In this document: in pieces, positions 47,921 to 60,485 of the stretch
Position numbering within the stretch: the stretch's first letter is position 1
Layout of the letters: every line of letters begins with the position of its first letter
Assembly (NCBI GenBank): GCA_033060915.1
Contig: CM065389.1
Location: forward strand, 19,461,501 to 19,525,500
From: Euryodendron excelsum
Lineage: Eukaryota; Streptophyta; Magnoliopsida; Ericales; Pentaphylacaceae
DNA length: 64,000 nt
Direction of reading: 5' to 3'
The notes under the pieces: generated by a model
The model's input: only the letters and a program-made list of their open reading frames with translations
Told to the model about the DNA's origin: nothing
Database searches by the model: none
Program-made: the position numbers and the translations under genes

Positions 47921-49170
47921 ATCATTTTATCAAAGTGGTTTTTAAAATCATGGTTACATCATGCTTTACAAAGTTGCATTACTCCCTTGAGTTGTTTTCA
48001 AAAAGTGTCATATAAAATCATAACTTTTCAAACCAAAAGTCTTCACATAAAATCATACCTTTTCTGAGTCAAACCCTTCCTATTTCGAATCAAATTAAGT
48101 CTTTTCATTTTGAAAACCAAATCAAATTTTCTATTTTTGAAAACCAAATCAAATCTTTCCATTTTGAAAATCAAATCAAATCTTCTATTTTGGAAAACCA
48201 AATCAAATCTTTTATTTTTGAAAACAAATCGAATCTACCACTTTTGGAAATAAAATCTAATCCTCCCTTTGTGGAAACAAAATCAAAACATTCCTTTTTC
48301 AAAACTTTCCTAAAACAAAACTTTCCTAAACTGAAACTTTCCTTTTTCAAAACTTTCCTAAAATAAAATTTTCTTTTTTCAAAACTTTCCAATAGTAGAA
48401 CTTTCCTTCTTCAACTAAAAACCACTCTTCAATGTTGCATCAAAACAAATCTTTTGCTTCAAGGCATCCTCTTTAATCACTTCCAACTAGGTTGTCTAAC
48501 CTTAGGACAACCAAACTCTAGAAGTTCTAACCCTAAGTCAACCTAACCCTAATTGATCCAACCCGATGTCAACTTAACCCTAGGTAGCTTGAACCCTAGT
48601 TTACCCAACCTAGGTTAGGAGGCTTCAAGATTGTAACTCTAGGACTCTTTTTTAAAACTCCAATTCAAACCTAAAAATGTTTCGAAAAGCTCTTTCAAAC
48701 TTGTCTCAATCTAAAATTACTAGACACTTATTGTTTTTCAAAAGTTAATTCAAAATGATTTCAAAAACTCACAACCCTAATGTGATCCTAACCATTTCAT
48801 GGTTAAGGTTTCTTAGGGAAAGTGATACATTAAATGATACCTACATGGTTCATTTTAGGGTTCTTAAACCCTAAACATTTTTTAAAAGCCTTTTTCAAAA
48901 CTATTTTTAAACATCACATTCTGGAAACAATCCTAAGCCCTCCCGTGGTTAGGGTTGCTCAAGGTAAAGTGAGATATCCAAACAAGTGTTCTATAATACT
49001 AAAGTCCAAAAACCTAAGGGAAGTGTCTAGCCCCTTTGTTAAAAATGTTTTTCAAAAATCATAGTTTTAAAGGATCTTAATTCTCAATTAACTAATCTCT
49101 TAAAGGCGATAAAACATCAACATACCTTTCATAAGGTGTATAAAAAATTATTTTCAAAAACCTTTAAGGA
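47921..49170 (+). mobile_element. Family-L LTR fragment, plus orientation
   Basis: AAACCAAATCAAATC-rich sequence, then CCTAACCCTAATTGATCC and CCCAACCTAGGTTAGGAGG (48527-48630), and CCTAACCATTTCATGGTTA (48787), in the same order as 32000-33450 of X3. Both ends are missing. The left join to the mobile-domain ORF is not precise. Confidence 0.6.
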
Positions 49171-50128
49171 GTACCTCATGAAATACAATGCCTCTTGTGA
49201 TGTATTGTTTAATATCACCACATATGTGCGTTTTTTTAGATAATATTGGCTCAATATATCGATGGCTTGTTATCTAAGAATATTCCACTTGATATTCTTT
49301 AGGTAGTTTCATATGACTAAACCTTAGGTTAGTCCCACGTGAATGAACCTCCTCCGTGAAATGCAAATTATATACACAATATATGTTATATGCAATGTCA
49401 CCTCATAATCCAATAATCAACGTCAACATTGATAATAAGACATTTAATTCAATAAGAGTAAGAATATCTTAAACACCCACCTTATATCACTTACAACCAA
49501 AATGATGTCACTCCTTAAGTTGGACCGGAGTGTCTTAAACAGCTTCTACACCTTCAACAATGAAATCACAAGCTCTCCCTAGAATACCTTCTTCCTTTTC
49601 TTCCTTTCTCTCTTTCTCTTCTTGCTTCACTTTTTTTCTCACCAAACAGAATTCTCTACACAAGCTCATACGTTCTCTCTCTTCCCTTGACTTGAAGCCA
49701 ACTATAGATACAATATGTATCTATAGCTACACATGTCACACACACACTTATGCTAGCACAAACACACACCACACACACATACACCTCTTATGCACACACC
49801 TCACTTGTAATGAAGTACACACCTAGGTGGCTTGAGTTGAACCTCCCACCTTGCACCTCATTGCTTCACCATATCACCAATTCACATAATTAACATAATT
49901 AAACATATTTAGGCTAATTAATCATCATTAGCCTTAAACAAAGTATGGTGATTAATTAAGAAGCTAATTAATCAAGAGTAAGTTAATAAATCATACTTAA
50001 AAATGAAAAATTTTCCATATGACATCCTCTATTAAAACATGCTAATCAAACTATTTGATTAAGGCAATCATGCACTTATAAGCATACTATAAAGTTAAAT
50101 ATGATGTTAAGCAAGATATGATTTTACA
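49171..50128. mobile_element. Family-S LTR, copy 3, 5'-truncated
   Basis: From about 49171 the sequence follows copy 2 (CTCTTGTGATGTATTG, then ATATTGGCTCAATATATCGATGGC) and ends with ATTTTACA at 50128, the family's 3' end. The TGTCA end and its duplication are lost at the join to the family-L fragment. Confidence 0.75.
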
Positions 50129-50430
50129 TAAATGCTTTTTAAAAAAACGTTTATATAGTTTTGTAGAAAAAGCGTTTTCTAGAAATGCTTTTTGAAAAAG
50201 CGTTTATACAGTTTTTTATTTTTATTTTTACAATTTTATTTGACTTAATAGAAGAAATACAACCAAAAAGCGCTATTTAAAAAAGCACTTTCAATGAAAA
50301 CCTCATTTGTAATGGCACTAAATTTGAGTTGCTGAATTAAATTAAAACAACACTCAAATTGGGCAAAAACTTAAAATTTGCCTTCTGTCAGGGAAATGAG
50401 CCCAAAAGCATGACATGTTTCATGAAATGG
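50129..50430 (-). repeat. Dispersed repeat, copy B
   Basis: Reverse complement relative of 23930-24190: AAAGCGTTTT and AAAAGCGCT words, CAAATTTGAGTTGCTGAATTAA and GAGCCCAAAAGCATGACATG. Copy B abuts the 3' end of the family-S LTR. Confidence 0.7.
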
Positions 50431-53400
50431 TGGTGCTATTATATACTTCTTTTCAGGTTTTCCTTGTAGATTGCAAATATAAAAATACAAAATTGGAGTT
50501 GTTTGGATGATGTCCTTTTCTACCTGCTTTTGGTCTTTTGGGCTTAATAGATGCCATCAGAATTGATGGTTTTTTTTATACCTTTTTCTTTTATGTTAGT
50601 GCTATTGAAGTAGAACTCATCGTCAAAGCAAACAAGGTGGGCTAGTAGCAATTTCAGGCAACCTTGTTCAACCCTCTCATTTTCTTGTTCCACCCTTTGC
50701 TTCTTGTTTATTTATTAATTTTTAGAGGGTGTTGGGTAGGTAAGATTCAACTCTTTTGTGAAGTCAAACTTCAAATTATTAAAGAAAAGTAAATAAGCAT
50801 AATAAAACTCAAAATTCAATTTATATACCTTATGTACGAAATAGCAGCATTGGTCTAACAAGTTCAACACATGAAAATTGTCACACTATACAGAATAAGA
50901 TTGCATACATATAATTCTCTCTAAACACACAGTAATAGAAGTCTCATATACTGAATCATCTCAAGTTCGAGACAATCTTTGTCTTTGATGTAGTTAACTG
51001 TTCATGTATTGCAGTCACTGCAACTGACGGTTGGTCTGTTTTAGGTTTGAAAACATTAACTACAAAAGTGAAAGCAAATGTACAAGTTGCTTTCGTACCA
51101 GCTTCTAGGTACTAAAAATCAACTTTGCAATCCCCCCAGTGTTGTAATGTTTGGTCGTTTTTCCCTTGTTTGGTTAATTTCTTCTACGTTTTGTTTGAAA
51201 TTTAAATTTTTGTTTGAAAGATTAAACATTTTTTATTTATTTTTACTTTTTTTTATTAAAAATTTAAGTTTCAAAAAGACCGTTAAATTTATCAACCCAA
51301 TAAAATATGATAGAAGGCTTCTTTATTATGTGCTCGCTAATAATCTCCCTTTGCTGTAGGTTTCTGACACATCCCACTGCACAACCCGCCTGATACCACG
51401 CTATCTAGGGAGGGTTAGATGGACAAAATATTACCCCTGCGCCTACTCAATTGATATACATCCACATGTATGTTGGTATATCAACTAATATTGGTTCTCA
51501 AATTTGCATGCTTCGAGGCAGAGGCAAAATTATAATTGGAAAGAAATTCGCCTTTTTGTAGGGTGTGATGAGGACCCCAATGAGTTAGAAATGCTTCTAC
51601 ACAAAGAATGACCCTTTTTAACCCTAAGGGATTGGCCTGATAAGGCATAGAGTATAGAGATCTGCTCTCTCTAATGTTTTAAGTTTGAAATTTCGTAAGT
51701 GTTATCAATTATTTAGGGTCACCTCAAGAGTTTTTGACTCGATAATTATTTAGTTTGTGTGTAACAAAAAGACTATACGACCCTAAGAATAATCATGATG
51801 TATATAAGCAGGCTCGAACACCCAGTTATCAAAAACAAAAATGATCATTTTCTTGGGCTCTACTTCACTTTGCCCCCACAGACCATTAACATATCAAACT
51901 GATTGAATATTGAGTCACATTGCAGCCTCCTCTTGCCATACTTTAGGGGCGATTTGGACATATATTATTTAAGCACTTATAAAATAGGTTTTTTTTTTTT
52001 TTTATCTTTTTAACCAAAATTTTATTTTATTCTTATTGCTATGAGCTTCTAGGTCATGCGTAGTCATCATAAAAAAAATTAAATTTAAATTCAAAAAATT
52101 GACTAAAAAAAAAGCTATTTCAATAAAAAAATAACTAAAGAGTCCAGACAGGCAAAATACTACACATTTAGCTTCTTCTTCTTCTTCTTTTTTTTTTTTT
52201 TGTTTTACATAGCTTTAGAATCCAAGGTTGTTGATGATAAATTTGCACCACAAACTACAAGACATTCAATATTGTTTTATCTCTTGTTTGTTTACCTTCT
52301 TGTGCCATACTAACATATAGTCAAATTTATAGATCAATTTGTACTAAAAAATTGAAGGTCTAGACCATCAGTGACAGTTCAGTTTGGCTTAGCATTATTC
52401 AAGTAGACCCCACCATGGGTATGATAATAGTCCATAGTTGTCCCCATCCCATCCCACCATGTATTTAGTATGTTTATTAACAGCTAAGTCTTTTCAAATT
52501 CTCAAAGGAATTCAAGTGGAATTTGATTAATTTTCAAAAATTGAAGAACTCTTCTATCCAACATCAATAAGTGAGAGCCCACAGATTGGTGACGATGAGG
52601 AGAACCTCTTGTTGACTTTTGCATTAAGGTGTACACATATACATACATATATATATATATATATATGCATATCATAGGGTAAGAGTAGGGGGAGGTGGTT
52701 TTGTTTTTCTTCTTGTGCCTAGAGAAAGGGGGGTATCCTTTGAAAAGGATCTTTTTGGGCATATTCTTTTGTGCTAATCTTTCTTTGGACACTAGAGTGA
52801 GACACTTGACAACTAAGCAGTAATCCCAACGCACAAATTAAAGAAAGTCTTTTTTTTTTCTGTCCAAAATATAGTTGAGTTTTTTCTTTGTTGTATTCAA
52901 AATACTATTCTTTTTTTTTTTTTGCTACAAAGTGTCTAGGTCTTCAGTTGACTAATTCATTAAGCTTATGCAGGGTCACCATTCACATAAATCATATAAA
53001 TTTCATGCATTACATAAATGATGGCTAGAGATAACAAAACAATCTGACACCTCGGATCTCGCCCTGCCCCTAATGGGACAGGTTTGAGCTGATACAAATC
53101 ATGGTCGAATCGAGTTTGGAGACAATGTGTAATTTCCCACGCTGCCCTGCCAATACATAAATATATTTTTTTATTTTTTATATTAAAATATAAATAGCGT
53201 ATTTTTTTTTTCTTATTTACGTGATTTTGGTTTTTGCTTTACTAATAATGTATTTGAAAAATTATTAACATAAAGGAGATGGGGCGGAATGGGACGAGAG
53301 GTGTTAGGTTAGGGCAGGGGAGGAGCCACCATAGCATGGCAAGGCGGCGAGAAGATAGGGATCTTCAAATCCAAACCTGACTTGCTGTTATCCCTAATTG

Positions 53401-55505
53401 ATAGCTGACCATAAGAGAGCTCGATGAAGGATCGAACTTGAGATGTCATGCGTAACAACAACACAAGCCGTACCACTGAATTTAAAATATCATTCCATTT
53501 GAGTGGTTGAACCATGTGACAAATATTATTTAGCGCATCTGGATTTATACCATTTGTCCCTATATATTCGTTTGAATAAGATTTTTAGTTTTTATTCGGC
53601 TTTGACTTTTTTTTATTAGCTTTGGATTTTGGGTAAAAAATAAATAAAAGCCAATAAAAATAGAAAAGTAATGTCAGTTAATAAAAATGTCCATCCAAAC
53701 AAAATACTCACCAAAAACACAAGAAAAAAAGGCAAAAAGCTAAAAATTGTATTAAACCCAAAAACTCCGTTACAATGTCACATGTCCTGTTTGGTTACGT
53801 AAAGAGTCGTGGAAAGTAAAGGAAAGATAGACTTTGATTTGCAGGAAAGAAGGAAAATGTTAAAAAAAAAAAATTCGAATGCTGTATTGGCTTGATTTTC
53901 TTGATAAAGTAAGTTATCATTTCGTGTTAACATATATATATATATACATATATACACACTATGTGTCAAGTGCATTGCATGGAGTGCAAAACTTCTTTAA
54001 ATCACAATAGAAATATTATAAATAACTAATTCATAAAAAATTATAAAATCTAAATCATGTATCATTGTTAAGGACTCTTAACTTATAATAAGAAACTAAG
54101 TTTTACTGTGAACGTTATAAACTTTTTTTTTTTTTTTAACCTTACAATCTTCTTAAGGAGCTACATTAATCAAGTGTATACAGTACACATATTAGATGAT
54201 TTTATTTAATTAATACATTTAATAATGCACATATAGCTACTTAAAACTGGTAATTACCTAAAAAAAAAAGTTAAAATTTTAAGTTAGGGTGATTTGATTT
54301 ACCTAGAGTACGTTAATTTTGTTAAATATTTACTAATTATTTATAGAAAATAAATTCTTTTTATATTTTATGGTTAGATCAATATTATTACGAGATATAT
54401 AATATTATTATTTAAAATTTTAAAAGTTCACCCGACAGTCAATTGCTATAATATATAGCATTGATAGATTTGTCTTTCTAAACAAAATTAAAGAGATTTG
54501 AATGGAGAATTTTACAATTTTGAATAAAATGAAGGACTTTCTAAAATTATAAGGGAAGAATCTAAGAAAATTTAAAATAAGAATACTAATATTTTGAATT
54601 TTAAGTAAAACTATCCAAAATAATATAGAATTTAATAAAGTTTTTTTATTAATCATGAAAAAATGTAAAAGTTTTTATATTTTATGGTTAAACCTACACT
54701 ATTATAACATATTTAATATTCTTAATTTCAAATTTTAAAAAACTAAAAAAATTATATTGAGTTTTTCAACATTAAAGAACATTAAAGACTCAACAACATA
54801 TTGTTATAGACAGATAACTATAAATAGACATTATGGCAACCTGAATAATATAATAATGTGTGAAAACTTATTTAAAGCAATAAGTATTATGCCAATATTA
54901 CCAAATGTGTAATAGCTTGAATTTTGAAAGAAATATAAGATTTAAGGAAAGTATGGTAAAACTACATTTTTTAACCAATCAAATTATAACAATGTTATTC
55001 TAATATTATCAAAATTTTAATTATTAGAAATTTTAAGAGATTGCCTTTAGAAAATATATAATAGGAATTAAATGTCCATCTATATACTATATGTAATTCT
55101 ATTAGTGAAAGTTTTTAGACTAACTAATCGAATTGCAACATGCAGTATTTTAATATTATAAAAAATAAAAATTTTGTAAAAATAGGATTAGGAGTCTAAA
55201 AATCAAAGACCTCTTAACCTATTGCTATAATATATAGTATAAATAGATTCACTTTTTTGTGGAAGTTTATTATCTATCATTAAATTTCCAACCCACTATT
55301 TTTTAAAGGCAACTTCTTTTATATTGATAATAGATACGGTTAATTTAGACAATATAAAAAAAATTCACTTTCGTGCAATTCAAATAACAAATTCTTATTT
55401 TCATGCAAGTTTCTAAAAACAAATTCTTTCTATTTAACCAAATGCATATAAAAAAATTGCTCTTTTTTTTCACTTTTCTTAAGCCTAGCGTAGTAAGGTC
55501 GTTCT

Positions 55506-55506
<1 letters not shown>
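50431..55506. other. AT-rich spacer, no gene recognised
   Basis: Frames at 51078-51359 and 52502-52834 are driven by T-rich or TA-repeat tracts and carry no known motif. A TA microsatellite lies at 52646-52667. MITE-like fragments lie near 51950-52150 and 53570-53770. From 53935 to 55400 the DNA is over 70% A+T by eye, with repeated words around CTATTGCTATAATATATAG (54440, 55220); possibly one old element. Confidence 0.5.

Positions 55507-55538
<32 letters not shown>
55507..55538. repeat. (TA)n microsatellite
   Basis: About 15 TA units. A (TC)n run follows at 55861-55887. Confidence 0.95.
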
Positions 55539-55539
<1 letters not shown>

Positions 55540-55861
55540 GCTTAATCAATAGAGGGGACGGGTTTCTTACTTGACTTTGACAAAACAGTAGAAAGCATTG
55601 CGCCTTACTAGGTAAAACTTAGTACTTTCACTTTTGAGATTTTTTTTTTTTTTCATTCTAACCAAGCATAGCCTATATAAATTAAAACAAAAAGGAAAAG
55701 AAACTTAAAACAAAAAATTGCTATATACATATTTGTTTTTCATTGTGTTTTCTTAACTTTTGATATTACAGTTTGTATAGCACTAACCACAAAAATATAA
55801 AAAATAAAAAACAAAGTTAAAATGAGCAGAAAATGGTGAAAATCAATTAAATCTCTATCTT

Positions 55862-55892
<31 letters not shown>

Positions 55893-55939
55893 TTGACTGC
55901 ATTATACATTTCTTTTTATGATACATTAGAGGGCCAAAA

Positions 55940-57704
55940 TGTTAGCCTTAAGTTTAATCATATAGAATTTTATATATGATTTTGATAATAACTTACTTTG
56001 ATTTATAAATGTTTTCTTGATTAAATATATTCAATACTTTTAATCCTTGATCTAGTTAGTGTAATAAAGTTTTGCATGATTATGAAGCATTTGAAAGAGT
56101 GATCAAGACTTGAAAAGTAATATTTAAATCCTTGAAAATCATATTCTAAGAAAACTTGATTCAAGAAAGAAAATTAGAGGATATAATTTTCTTCTAAAAA
56201 TTTGATGAAACTATATCCTATGATACAGCTATAGTAATTTGCCCATATCTTTTGATCCAATCGTTGGATTAATCTGATTCCTATGGCATTAGAAAAAAAA
56301 ACTCAAATGTCTAATTACAGTGTTTTATGAAATTTTCATGAAAAGAACATTTTGTGAGACGAAAATAAGTTAGAAGGTGACTTATCGGATTTGAAATTCA
56401 AAATGTGGCAACTTAGTGACAGTCGTAATTATTTAACCATATCTTTTGATCCAAAAGTTCAAATGATCTAATTCTTGAATTTATGAACAAATAATATTCA
56501 TATATTCATTTGATATGTTATACGAATTTTCAAATTCAAATGTTATCTGAGTGAAACACAAGGTGAAAGAAAACTTAGTACAGTAAAAATTCAAATATGA
56601 CAGTTAGGAGATAGTCTAAGTATTTTACTCATATCTTTTAACTTTAATCTTCAAATGTTTTGATTCTTGAGGATATCGAAAGATAATGTCAATATCTACA
56701 TTTTATATCTTATAGATAGTTTCAAACTCGAACGTTTACTATTTGAAAAAGCTAATGCTATTTGACATAACTGTGCAGAAATTCAAATATGCTAGCAGGG
56801 AGACAACTCGTGTAATTTGATCATAAATTTTGATCTGATCATTTGATTGACCTGATTCTTGAATGTCTACATTGTTTCTTTTATAGCCATTTTAAAGTTT
56901 GAATGTTATCAAAGAGAAAATCAAGATGGAAATGAAGGCATCTGATATGAAATTTAAAATCCTGTCTAGCAGCAGCTTGCTCAATAGGAAGAAATCTTCA
57001 ATGTTTTATCAAACAACCAAAAACATATTTGAAATTACAAATCAAGCATCATTCTTCATCTACAAATAAACATACAGTTGAGGAACAAAGGAGAAGAACA
57101 AAAATAACAAGAGTTTATGCATCAAAGTGTTATTCATCCTTGAGAGCTTCATTGTATTTTATCTTGTAATGTTTTGAAAGATTCATTGACATATCTATTC
57201 TTTGATAGGATTTATTTGTAAGCAAGAATGGCTGTACTCGTATTCTTTCTTCTTGTGAGGGAGAGACTAGTTAGGAATAATAGCTAAGGGTTATGTGTGA
57301 CTAGTATCTATATAAAAACTAGTTGGAGTGAGGGATCACTTGGTTGGGTGTAACTAGCACCTGTGTAAAAACTAGTTGTAAAGGAAGACTAGCGCCTGCG
57401 TTAAAAGGCTATTGACTGTATCTACAGTTTGGATATAATGGAGAAAAATCTTAAGGAAAAAGTCTTGGAGAGTGGACGTAAACTTTGGAGTTGAAGTCGA
57501 ACCATAATAAATCTTGGTATCATATTCTCTTCTCTCTATTTCTTTTACTTTATAGTTTGAATTGCTTGCATTTATTTACAATATATTATTGGTTGATTAA
57601 TATTTATTTGAATATTTAGTTATAATTTTTAAATCTGAAATTATTTATTGCATTATTGTTTAAACCTAATTCACCCCCCTCTTGGATTGCCACCTAGACT
57701 AACA
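55940..57704 (+). mobile_element. Copia-type solo LTR
   Basis: Ends TGTTAGCC and CTAACA, with an end block CCTAATTCACCCCCCTCTTGG like that of the 60486 LTR. CAAAA (55935-55939) and CAAAG (57705-57709) are a 5-bp duplication with one mismatch. The inside has three short ACTAGTT/ACTAGCACCTGTGTAAAA repeats (57296-57410). No primer-binding site or body follows. Confidence 0.75.
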
Positions 57705-57709
57705 CAAAG

Positions 57710-58368
57710 TCCTAAAGAGGAGGAAGGAAGAGTAAGTCAATTTAAGAATGCTCAACCTTTTTTAATTAAAGAAAAAAAATAAAGTGGCATATAATCTAAG
57801 CTTGGCCTGCCCTGCCTATTATCGGGGCCTAATAAATCATCCCAAAAAAGCTCAAAAAATTATAAATCTAAAACTTTTGTGGTAGTCGAAGGTGGCAACA
57901 ATACTTTTTTCTCATTTGAATCATATTTAAGTTTAATTCTTTGTGACTAGTAAGTTATTCAATTTTGAAAAAAATTCATTTTTGCCCTCTTAGTTTTAAT
58001 CCTTCTCACTATTGTCTCTTCTCTTTTATTTATGTCCTCATTCCAAACAAACCGTGTCATACATATTTCTTAATGTGCCTTTATGTCACTTGTTATAACT
58101 CGTCATAATTTTGTTATCTAAGGAATTTTTTTTTTTTTTATCTCTTTGAATGCTATGTTCTCTTTATATCTTGTTTTTATTAATTAAAGCAATGGCTGTT
58201 AAACCTAAAAAAGTATAGAAAAAAAATTAGTCTTAAAATGCCTACACAAGTTGGAAGAAAAATGAGGGAACATATTCTATCATTTTCATGAAAACCAATA
58301 TCTCTTATTGTTAATTTTCTTTTTCTATATGTTCCATATCTTTTTGGGTAATGATCTCAAATTGCTCT
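57710..58368. other. Spacer between two LTRs, no gene recognised
   Basis: AT-rich, with the poly-T tract at 58126-58140. No feature supported. Confidence 0.6.
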
Positions 58369-58373
58369 ATGCA

Positions 58374-60418
58374 TGTCATGCCCACCCCTAATCAAGCGTC
58401 ATTAACACCGTATTTGAACGAACGTGATTGCACAGGTCATCAACCTGTCTACGAAATCTCACAACAATCTCAAATATAAGAATCTTATAAAGGATAAACA
58501 ACATCATTATATAAATAAAGTCATCTCATAGTCCTCCAACATATATTATAAAGAGAACTATCAAACCAACTTATCATAATTATAAAACCAAAACATAAAC
58601 ATACTCTAAAACTCTTATCCACTTTTATCATAAACATAAGACCAACAAAACTAAAGAGTTCCCAAAGCTCTCCAACACAATAACAACAACGATAGCAATA
58701 GCAGTGGACTGAACTTCCCTATCCATCTCACATGCAAGACAATTTGTGTGGGTGTGAGTTATATATCAACATGCTTACAAAGATAATCAAACTCATAATA
58801 ACTGAATAACAGATAAGCATTGTATAATCCACCGACAGATAAACCACCACCAATGAAATGTAATATCTCTTGTGATATAATGTATGATACACCACAAATG
58901 TACGTGCGATTTAGATAATATTGGCTCAATATATTGATGGCTTATTATCAAGGAATATCTACCGTGACACCCTATTACATTAGTCCACCGTGACTAAACC
59001 TTAGGTTAGCCTCACATCGCTTAAACCATCTTTTATACAATGCAAGTTATGCACATTATATATTTTGTATGCAAATATCACCTCATAATCCAATCAATAA
59101 CATCAATATAGATAAGAAGACATTCATTACAAAATAAGTAAGAATATCTTTAAATCCCCACCTTTTATCACTTACAAACACAATCAAGTCACTCATTTGG
59201 TTAAATTAGAGTGATTTGATCCACTTTTGAACCTACCAAGCACCACCACGTCAAACTTGATGAAATAAATACTATAATTCATAATCAATGTATGATTATA
59301 GCTTATACTCTTTAAATATATGATTTAGATTATCAATGATGCATTAAAAAACATAATGTGACATGTTAAACCCTTCCCCAATGTAATACAAGGTCAAAAA
59401 TATAACAATGTAATGATTATGCCCGTCAGGATGGTCTTAAGGCCTGTCAGGACGCCCAGAGAAAGGTTGGCTGCTCGTTAGGACGATCCTGAGTCCCTTT
59501 AAGATGACCTAAGAGCAAAATAACAATAATAAACTTACTGTCAAAACGGTCACAACCTCCATCTTGACGCCCAAAACCCCATGTGGCTCGAAAATACAAT
59601 TTTTCAACTTGACTCCAAAACTTCCCATGCTATCCCAACACAACCATAAACTATTCAAAGACTCAAAATGAAACTCTAAGGCCACCAACAACACATAACA
59701 CACAATACATACACAATATGCAAGAATCAAGACTTTCTCTTGAAAACTCTAAACATTCCTCCACACCCCATCTCCAATTCATCACTATGGCATGAAATGA
59801 CATATAACCATGCAAGAATTAACATATAAATAATGAAACAAGTATCAACATGAGATTCTCACCTCAAAAAATGATCACACAAACTTTTCCTTACATTTCC
59901 TTCTTTCTTTTCTTCCTTTCTCTCTTTCTCTTCTCTTTTCTCTCACTTTCTTTCTCACCAAACACAATTTCTCTACACAAGCTCCTCTCTTCTCTTTCCT
60001 CCCTTGACTTGAAGACAACTATAGATACACCTTGTATCTATAGCCACATATGGCACACACATATATTTGCTAGCAATAAGCACACACCACACACACACCT
60101 CGTATGCACACACCTCACTTAAATGAAACACACACCTAGGTGGCACCTCCTAGCTTCACTAATCCACTACTAATCCATAAGATTAACATAATTAATCACA
60201 CTTATGATAATTAATTATCATTATCATCAAGCTAAGATGAAGATTAATTAAGCTAATTGATTATGAATTAAGCTCACTAATCAAGCTCAAAAATATGATA
60301 ATCCCCCATAGCGTACTCTTATTAAAACATGCTAATCAAGCTCCTCAATTAGTGGAATCATGCTCGACAAAATATGCAATTAAGTTAAATATGATGCTAA
60401 GCAAGTTAGGGTTTTACA
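58374..60418. mobile_element. Family-S solo LTR, copy 2
   Basis: Starts TGTCATGCCCACCCC, ends GGGTTTTACA, 2045 bp; ATGCA is duplicated exactly at 58369-58373 and 60419-60423. It shares blocks with copy 1 (GATTGCACAGGTCA, GTGTGGGTGTGAG, ATATTGATGGC..TTATCAAGGAAT). The frame at 59850-60122 has a counterpart in copy 3 (49560-49826) but is CT/CA-rich and has no known domain. Confidence 0.9.
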
Positions 60419-60485
60419 ATGCATTACTTTTTTCTGTTAGGTTTGATATAAAATGGGTTTATGAACTTTTATTTAAATTTCATAT

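Noticed and set aside
52502..52834. 110-codon minus-strand frame
   Set aside because: It spans a TA microsatellite that supplies a run of Tyr-Ile, and the rest matches no family I recognise; no splice or promoter support.
59850..60122. Shared frame between two family-S LTRs as a possible gene
   Set aside because: The similarity is explained by common LTR descent; the translations are low-complexity (CTTTCTTT, ACACACAC) and the first copy does not keep the frame.
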